This document shows, in pieces, positions 21,590 through 26,458 of a stretch of 26,458 bases of DNA (positions are counted from its first letter, which is position 1; every line of letters begins with the position of its first letter). The translations under genes and the position numbers were made by a program. Source of the stretch: Candidatus Gastranaerophilales bacterium (GTDB lineage Bacteria; Cyanobacteriota; Vampirovibrionia; Gastranaerophilales; Gastranaerophilaceae); assembly GCA_900767135.1 (NCBI GenBank), contig CAAFYU010000050.1:1-26458 (forward strand). Reading direction: 5' to 3'. The notes under the pieces were generated by a model. The model saw only the letters and a list, made by a program, of their open reading frames with translations. It was not told the DNA's origin and made no database searches.

Positions 21590-22222
21590 ATGAATGTTAA
21601 TATTGATAAAATTGTTGAAATTTTAAAGGAAGCTAAACAGCCTAAAAGTGATTTTGTTTTATTGATGGATAATTTTAAAAATCCGTTTTTGGTGTTGATT
21701 GCATGCATTTTAAGTCTTAGAACGAATGACAAAACGACGTATCCGGCAACGCTAAGAATGCTTGAATTGGGAAAGACGCCAAAAGATTTTGCAGATTGTG
21801 ATGAAAAAGTTTTAGAAAAAGCAATTTATCCTGTCGGGTTTTATGCAAACAAAGCCAGACAAATTGTAGAATTATCTAAAAGACTTGTTAAAGATTACAA
21901 TTCACAAGTGCCCTGTTCGATAGAAGAACTTTGTAAATTTAATGGCGTCGGACGAAAAACCGCCAATCTAACACTTTCTCTCGGCTTTAATAAACCTGCA
22001 ATTTGTGTAGATGTCCATGTTCATAGAATTTTCAATCGTCTTGGATACATAAAAACCAAAAATCCGGAAGAAACAGAATTTGCTCTTCGTGAAAAACTTC
22101 CGCAAAAATATTGGATAGATATAAATACGCTACTAGTAACGCATGGGCAAAATATTTGTAAGCCAATTAAACCAAAATGTGCAGAATGTCCGATTAAAGA
22201 ATATTGTAATAAATTAATATAA
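21590..22222 (+). CDS. nth: Endonuclease III (base-excision DNA glycosylase/lyase)
   Basis: A 210-residue endonuclease III that removes oxidised pyrimidines and cuts the abasic site. The helix-hairpin-helix is LCKFNGVGRKTANLTL with the catalytic Lys, the catalytic Asp is in CVDVHVHRIFNRLG, and the iron-sulphur cluster ligands CKPIKPKCAECPIKEYC show the exact C-x6-C-x2-C-x5-C spacing. Length is normal. It begins 20 bp after the structured RNA. No good ribosome-binding site is seen. Confidence 0.95.
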   Translation: MNVNIDKIVEILKEAKQPKSDFVLLMDNFKNPFLVLIACILSLRTNDKTTYPATLRMLELGKTPKDFADCDEKVLEKAIYPVGFYANKARQIVELSKRLVKDYNSQVPCSIEELCKFNGVGRKTANLTLSLGFNKPAICVDVHVHRIFNRLGYIKTKNPEETEFALREKLPQKYWIDINTLLVTHGQNICKPIKPKCAECPIKEYCNKLI

Positions 22223-22284
22223 ATTAATAAATTAGCAAAAATTTCTTTTATTGGACTTATTATAAAGAAAAGAAAGGCTAAACA

Positions 22285-22686
22285 ATGAAAATTGGACGAA
22301 TTATAAACAATATGCAAGAAAAGTTGAGAATTAACAAACTTGTACAACACGACAAAAAGTTGAATTCTCTCGTAACTATCCATGATAACGGATTTAACAG
22401 AGCTAATATGCGAGATATCTATGATGCACAAGAAGTTTTAGCAAACTATGCTGAGCAAAAAGGAATTCATGTTGACGTGTTTGATAAGCTTCCGGAAGCT
22501 GAGGCTTTGAAACATGAAGGCGATACAATTACAAATCACGATATCTTTTTAAAGGTTACAGATGATATAACAGGAAAAGAAAAAGCTACATCTGTTCAAA
22601 CTCCAAAATATTTTGAGAAACCTTTTTTACGTGCACTATATGAAAGTTTGGACAATTTGACAAAAGCGTTTAGAAATCAACACTAA
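22285..22686 (+). CDS. Small conserved-looking protein, unknown function
   Basis: A 133-residue soluble protein that I do not recognise. It has a basic N-terminus (MKIGRIINNMQEKLRINKLVQHDKK), a helix around residues 38-58 (NMRDIYDAQEVLANYAEQKG) and an alpha/beta-looking middle (HVDVFDKLP, HDIFLKVTDDITG). There is no signal peptide or membrane span. AGAAAGG precedes the ATG, and a clean terminator follows, so it looks like a genuine gene, perhaps the last of a unit with nth 62 bp upstream. Confidence 0.7.
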   Translation: MKIGRIINNMQEKLRINKLVQHDKKLNSLVTIHDNGFNRANMRDIYDAQEVLANYAEQKGIHVDVFDKLPEAEALKHEGDTITNHDIFLKVTDDITGKEKATSVQTPKYFEKPFLRALYESLDNLTKAFRNQH

Positions 22687-22716
22687 TATCTTTTTAAATA
22701 AAAATTATTCAAAACA

Positions 22717-22746
22717 AAAAAGCTCCCCTGTATTGAGGAGCTTTTT
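22717..22746. terminator. Bidirectional intrinsic terminator
   Basis: AAAAAGCTCC (22717-22726) pairs with GGAGCTTTTT (22737-22746) over 10 bp with a 10-base loop. It serves the 22285 gene and, in reverse, the convergent ompH gene. Confidence 0.88.
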
Positions 22747-22771
22747 AGATGTATTTAATTAAAATTTAAAA

Positions 22772-23233
22772 CTATTTTACAGCTTTTTTTACTGCTTCTG
22801 TAATATCAGAACCACCATAAAGAACAATACCTTTTGCTAAAACGACGTCATAACCACCCATTTTAGCTTGGTTTTCAATCTGTTTAGAAATTGTAGAATC
22901 AATTGCTGTCAACTTGTCAGAATAGTTTTTATCCATTGCTGCTTTCTTTGCATTTAATTCTTTGTTATATTTTTCTTCCAAAGCTTGTTTTTTCTTAACA
23001 TCAGTTACTGCTGCAACGTCTTTTCTTGCTTTTTCAATAAAGGCAACAATTTCTTTTGTTTTGGCTTGTTGCTCTTTTTTCAAAGCTTGAACTTGTGATG
23101 AAGAGTTTACAACTGCCTGAACATCAACTACTGCTATTTTTGACGGAACATCTGACATTGCATAATTGCTAAATGCAAACCCAACTACAAATGTTAATAA
23201 ACCAACTGCAAAAAATTTAATTTTGTTATTCAT
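22772..23233 (-). CDS. OmpH/Skp-family periplasmic chaperone
   Basis: A 153-residue protein with a signal peptide or N-terminal anchor (NNKIKFFAVGLLTFVVGFAFS), then KIAVVDVQAVVNSSSQVQALKKEQQ, a long charged helical hairpin (about residues 55-120) and the family ending YDVVLAKGIVLYGGSDITEAVKKAV. Skp/OmpH trimers hold unfolded outer-membrane proteins in the periplasm, so the cell has an outer membrane. ATG 23233 is chosen over an open extension to 23350 because GAGGAG lies just upstream and the signal peptide starts there. It is divergent from the outer-membrane transporter gene, a likely client. Confidence 0.88.
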   Translation of the reverse strand: MNNKIKFFAVGLLTFVVGFAFSNYAMSDVPSKIAVVDVQAVVNSSSQVQALKKEQQAKTKEIVAFIEKARKDVAAVTDVKKKQALEEKYNKELNAKKAAMDKNYSDKLTAIDSTISKQIENQAKMGGYDVVLAKGIVLYGGSDITEAVKKAVK

Positions 23234-23272
23234 AACTTTCTCCTCATAAACTATATAAACTATTATAAATAT

Positions 23273-23311
23273 TTTATACATTAAAAGAAGGATTTTTTCA
23301 ATTCCTTCTTT
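23273..23311 (-). promoter_or_regulatory. ompH promoter overlapping a palindrome
   Basis: On the minus strand, TTGAAA (23296-23301), a 17-bp spacer and TATAAA (23273-23278). A 9-bp inverted repeat, AAAGAAGGA (23284-23292) and TCCTTCTTT (23303-23311), brackets the -35 box and could be an operator. Confidence 0.5.
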
Positions 23312-23436
23312 ACAAGTTTGGCAAAATTTAATATAATATGTGCAGGTCATATTATCACGAGGTTAACTTTTGTTAATATTGTGTAATAAAACTTCAAAAA
23401 TCGTTTTTATTTATGCTCCTATACGCAAAAATAAAA

Positions 23437-23464
23437 TTGACCGAACTTTAAACAAATATATATA
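23437..23464 (+). promoter_or_regulatory. Promoter of the TpsB-like gene
   Basis: TTGACC (23437-23442), a 16-bp spacer and TATATA (23459-23464), 26 bp before the ATG. The -10 lies in an alternating TA tract, so its exact register is uncertain. Confidence 0.45.
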
Positions 23465-23489
23465 TTTTTTAATTTCAAAAGGTGAATAA

Positions 23490-25487
23490 ATGAAAAAGAT
23501 GAATTCAAAGAAGAATATTCTAATTATGTGTGCAGCATTTGCACTATCTCTATCAATTACCCCAGCAAATGCAGATTTATATGGTGGCTATAACGGAGTT
23601 ATGCAGAGTGGGCAGATGGCAGATGTCGCTCGTACGGTACAAGATATGCAAAATCAAGCCGGTATGAACCAAATGCATGATAGCAACTATCTAAGAGAAC
23701 GCTCTCAAGAAAATTATAGAAACGAAGATTATAATTATTATCAACAACGTAAAAAACTTAACGGACAAGACGAAGGCAGTACGGTTATTCAAAATTACAA
23801 TGGCGGCTCAATTCAACAAGCTACCGTTGAGGAGATGAACACAAAAGGTGTCTATGTAAATTCAATTGAAGTTGCTCCGTCAGAAATCTTGACGAAAGAC
23901 GAAATAAATAAACTTGTTCAACCATTGGTTGGACGAAATGTCTTTATTGATGATATTCAAAAAGTTATTGATAATATCAACAATTTATATGCAGAAAAAG
24001 GCTTTGTTACAGCAAGAGCCTTTTTGCCTGAGCAGACTGTTGAAAACGGGCATATCTACATAGCTTTGACTGAAAGTAAAATCGGAAGTATTACTGTTCA
24101 ACAAAACAAATGGACAAAAGACGGCTATATCACAAGAAGATTGCCGGAAAAAGAAGGGCAACTGTTTGATATTGTTGAGTTGGAAAAAGATGTTTTGGAT
24201 TTCAACAGGTATAACGAAGGTGTTAAACTTTCAGCAAACTTAAAAGCGGGTGAAAAGCCAGGCACAACAGACATTGAAGTTGTTGCTGATGAAACTTTTC
24301 CGTTCCACGTAATGGGTATTATGGATAACGCAGGTCGTTATAATACCGGTAGTATTCGTGGTGGTGCTATGTTGTATGCGGACAGTTTATTCGGACATCG
24401 TGACAGAATGTCATTAGGTTCATATTTTTCAAAAGGTGCACAGAGCCCTTTTGCTGACTATAACTTCCCTGTAAACAAAAAAGACGGACGTGTTGGGTTT
24501 ACTTATTCATCAACATTTGCAAAAGTTAAATATGGTCCTTATGCCAATATTTTTGATTTAAGAAGTGCCGGTTCGCAATATTCATTGTACTATTCTCAAC
24601 CGATTGTGAGAAAACCTGGATTTGAATTGAAAACTTATACAGCTGCAAACTACAAAAGAGCTAGAACTGATATCGGTTTAAAACAGTTTCCAGACACTGA
24701 TCTTCCGGCATCTATTGATAACGTAACATCTTTGGAAGCTGCTTTGCAAATGAGAAAAGATACTAAATACGGTATTTGGTATTTAAACCAAGACGCTTAT
24801 TATGCAATTCCAATATTTAATAGTGAAAGAGATAACAACTACTTTAAATATAGCGGTAGTTTAGTTAGATTACACGACTTTTCACATGGATTTATCGGTC
24901 AGTTAAGAGGTAATTATCAAATTGTACCGGGAGATAAAAGAATTCCTTACTTAGATCAAATGCAAACCGGTGGTTTGGCAACTGTCAGAGGTTATTCAGA
25001 AGGTTTGATGATTGGTAAGAATGGCTATTTTGTTAGTGGAGAACTTATGTTCCCTATTATGCCGCGAGAAATTACCAGCCCAAGAAGCGGAGAAAAAATT
25101 CCGTTTATCGGTAGATACGTAAAAGGTGCTGTATTTGCAGATACAGCAGGAATTTTCCCGGCAGCAAGAGAAGATGCATTGGGCGGAAGTTATTTTGCTG
25201 CATCTCTTGGTATGGGATTAAGAGTTCAACTTCCGGGAGATTTAAGTGCAAGACTATATTGGGGTTATCCGTTGATTAGAAACTTCAACGAACCATATAG
25301 CAAAATGGGAAGATTCCACTTTGAATTAACGCTTGCTCCAAATATTGATGCATTGTTAGCATCAAGAAGTACGGTTGCTGCTCCAAAAACTCAATTCCAA
25401 AAGAATGTTGAAGCAGAATATGTTAACAACTATGATGATGTAAGACATTATGACTACTTCCGAGATGGTGGCGGCGGTCAATTGTAA
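23490..25487 (+). CDS. TpsB-type (ShlB/FhaC-like) outer-membrane transporter
   Basis: A 665-residue Omp85-superfamily protein. It has a signal peptide (about 1-28, ending PANA), a Gln/Asn/Tyr-rich linker (to about 110), a POTRA domain (about 122-197, with VYVNSIEVAPSEILTKDEINKLVQPLVGR) and a beta barrel whose signature loop VRGYSEG has Val499, Arg500, Gly501 and Tyr502. Relatives pass a large TpsA adhesin or toxin across the outer membrane. No TpsA gene is adjacent, since a hairpin and a minus-strand gene follow. The barrel should end near residue 614 (RFHFELTLAP), yet 50 more residues follow, ending Gly-rich. The ribosome-binding site is modest (AAAGGTG). Confidence 0.85.
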   Translation: MKKMNSKKNILIMCAAFALSLSITPANADLYGGYNGVMQSGQMADVARTVQDMQNQAGMNQMHDSNYLRERSQENYRNEDYNYYQQRKKLNGQDEGSTVIQNYNGGSIQQATVEEMNTKGVYVNSIEVAPSEILTKDEINKLVQPLVGRNVFIDDIQKVIDNINNLYAEKGFVTARAFLPEQTVENGHIYIALTESKIGSITVQQNKWTKDGYITRRLPEKEGQLFDIVELEKDVLDFNRYNEGVKLSANLKAGEKPGTTDIEVVADETFPFHVMGIMDNAGRYNTGSIRGGAMLYADSLFGHRDRMSLGSYFSKGAQSPFADYNFPVNKKDGRVGFTYSSTFAKVKYGPYANIFDLRSAGSQYSLYYSQPIVRKPGFELKTYTAANYKRARTDIGLKQFPDTDLPASIDNVTSLEAALQMRKDTKYGIWYLNQDAYYAIPIFNSERDNNYFKYSGSLVRLHDFSHGFIGQLRGNYQIVPGDKRIPYLDQMQTGGLATVRGYSEGLMIGKNGYFVSGELMFPIMPREITSPRSGEKIPFIGRYVKGAVFADTAGIFPAAREDALGGSYFAASLGMGLRVQLPGDLSARLYWGYPLIRNFNEPYSKMGRFHFELTLAPNIDALLASRSTVAAPKTQFQKNVEAEYVNNYDDVRHYDYFRDGGGGQL

Positions 25488-25521
25488 TAAATAAAAAATG
25501 AATTTATAATTTTTGACAATT

Positions 25522-25556
25522 AATTAAATCATGGGTATATTATCCATGATTTAATT
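25522..25556. terminator. Hairpin between the TpsB-like gene and the second prepilin-like gene
   Basis: A perfect 13-bp stem (25522-25534 with 25544-25556) and a 9-base loop. The T run after it is weak, so terminator function is likely but not certain. Confidence 0.65.
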
Positions 25557-25605
25557 GTTTGTTTACATCAAAGTTGCAAAAAATATTTACTTTACTGATT
25601 TGATT

Positions 25606-26445
25606 TTACCAACTAACCTGTTTATGCAAGTAATCCATATTTTTATTTACAATAATCCAAGCAGCACAAAAGTTTCCATTTGTAGAACCGTCCCAAGAAT
25701 CTGCAAGAGTTGGATTGCAAGAAGAACGTAAACTGTAATAAGGCAATGGTGGAATTCCTTGTGGAATAATTTTGCTGTCAGTAAAAATAAACGAAAACAA
25801 GTCAACTCCCCACTTGTTTGGCATTTTGCTCCCATTTATATCAACATCAATTGTTCCACACATATGCCAATATGGGGAACTTTCCGTAACTGAACTCCAG
25901 CTGTATTGTGCCCACCCCCTACAAGCATAAGACGCCATATAAAATGTAACAAACATATCTTTTAATTGCCCTTGTCCTCCCACTAAATACTTGGAATTAT
26001 CTTTAACGTAACCTGTAAGAGTTTTGTATTCTATTGAAGAAGTATAACAACCGGCAGAACTCTGTGGTTGGCAAATACGACCTAAATCTAATTTCTTCGC
26101 AAACATATTGGCAATTCCCAAATGGGTTTTGTCTTCCCATGTATCAGGAGTTCCGTATTCATCTAAAAGCGAAGTATAAGCATTGCTCAATAACGAATAA
26201 ACTTCAATAACCTTGTTAACAGTAATTTTTTCTTGGTATTTTTGAATAAAAACAGGTAATGTAATCGCTGCCACAACGCCAATTATGCCGAGCGTAATAA
26301 GAACCTCTGCCAAAGTAAATGCGACTTTTTTATGTAGGTTGGCATTGCGAAATTGCGGACGAGTGGCTAACTCGGGGAGCGAGGAACGAAATTCATAACT
26401 GCTACAGCAACATGAATGGCAGCTCCGAGCCAGAAGCAATTCCAA
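25606..26445 (-). CDS. Prepilin-like protein with repeat-derived N-terminus
   Basis: The conserved part is a prepilin-like protein: KKVAFTLAEVLITLGIIGVVAAITLPVFIQKYQ, with Ala at -1 and Glu at +5, then a globular domain with DVDINGSKMPNKWGVDLFSF and the Cys-containing end GNFCAAWIIVNKNMDYL...W. Both motifs match the paralogue at 6949. Usual leaders begin with Met just before KK, but here that codon is CAT at 26332-26334, where a dispersed repeat (26334-26348 matches 17111-17125) begins. The frame then runs through GC-rich repeat sequence to a TTG at 26445 with no in-frame ATG. The gene may use a non-ATG start, carry a long leader, or be silenced. Confidence 0.6.
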   Translation of the reverse strand: MELLLARSCHSCCCSSYEFRSSLPELATRPQFRNANLHKKVAFTLAEVLITLGIIGVVAAITLPVFIQKYQEKITVNKVIEVYSLLSNAYTSLLDEYGTPDTWEDKTHLGIANMFAKKLDLGRICQPQSSAGCYTSSIEYKTLTGYVKDNSKYLVGGQGQLKDMFVTFYMASYACRGWAQYSWSSVTESSPYWHMCGTIDVDINGSKMPNKWGVDLFSFIFTDSKIIPQGIPPLPYYSLRSSCNPTLADSWDGSTNGNFCAAWIIVNKNMDYLHKQVSW

Positions 26446-26458
26446 GACGCTATGCCTA
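26334..26458. repeat. GC-rich dispersed repeat at the right edge
   Basis: A block clearly richer in GC than the gene it borders. Its first 15 bases match 17111-17125 with one mismatch, and gctaactcg recurs from positions 16-24 at the left edge. Both window edges thus lie in repeat-like sequence. Confidence 0.5.

Noticed and set aside
23234..23350. Longer start for ompH at 23350
   Set aside because: The extension translates the promoter palindrome, whereas ATG 23233 has GAGGAG and begins the signal peptide.

Overview
The window looks like a piece of a low-GC, diderm, non-photosynthetic relative of Cyanobacteria, most likely a gut-type Melainabacteria/Vampirovibrionia member (Gastranaerophilales-like). 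This assignment is inference. It rests on the AT-rich genome, two prepilin-like proteins with the N-terminus FTLAEVLITLGIIGVVAA, an outer-membrane apparatus (OmpH/Skp chaperone, TpsB-type barrel), and a stand-alone atpD-atpC pair, which is the gene arrangement of the cyanobacterial lineage. No phage, transposase, CRISPR array, tRNA or rRNA was seen.

Layout. 1-6.9 kb: a GC-rich repeat at the left edge, dCMP deaminase (-), a glycosyltransferase (+), a PurH-like protein (-) with eroded active-site motifs, two coiled-coil proteins of unknown function (+), then folD, a CooC-like ATPase and rplI (-). 6.9-8.3 kb: a prepilin-like gene (-) divergent from a small XRE regulator (+), and a small tail-anchored membrane protein. 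8.4-12.4 kb: a flagellar-type export cluster on +, consisting of a FliM/FliN-like C-ring protein with two SpoA-like domains, fliO, fliP, fliQ with a long C-terminal tail, and fliR. 12.4-15.9 kb (-): minE, minD, minC and a transglycosylase-like protein with an EF-hand. 16-19.4 kb (+): an NrtR-like Nudix regulator, secG, an SDR oxidoreductase and the export ATPase fliI. 19.4-22.7 kb (+): atpD, atpC, a structured RNA that fits 6S RNA, nth and a small unknown gene. 22.7-26.5 kb: ompH/skp (-), a TpsB-like outer-membrane transporter (+) and a second prepilin-like gene (-) whose start has been overwritten by a repeat.

How it fits together. FliO/P/Q/R, the C-ring protein and FliI would form most of the membrane gate, sorting platform and ATPase of a type III export machine. 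FlhA, FlhB and all axial proteins are absent here, so the sequence does not decide between a flagellum and a derived secretion system. The 108-residue helical-hairpin protein at 4.1 kb and the transglycosylase-like protein without a Sec signal at 15 kb are plausible but unproven clients. The Min genes set division-site placement.

Regulation. Several genes carry TTGAAA-like and TATAAT-like boxes spaced 16-17 bp, and fliI appears to be leaderless. Several intergenic gaps, three of them inside operons, are filled with hairpins or arrays built from degenerate 7- or 8-bp tandem units. Other gaps hold dispersed GC-rich repeats or C-homopolymers. These repeats are the least explained structure in the window.
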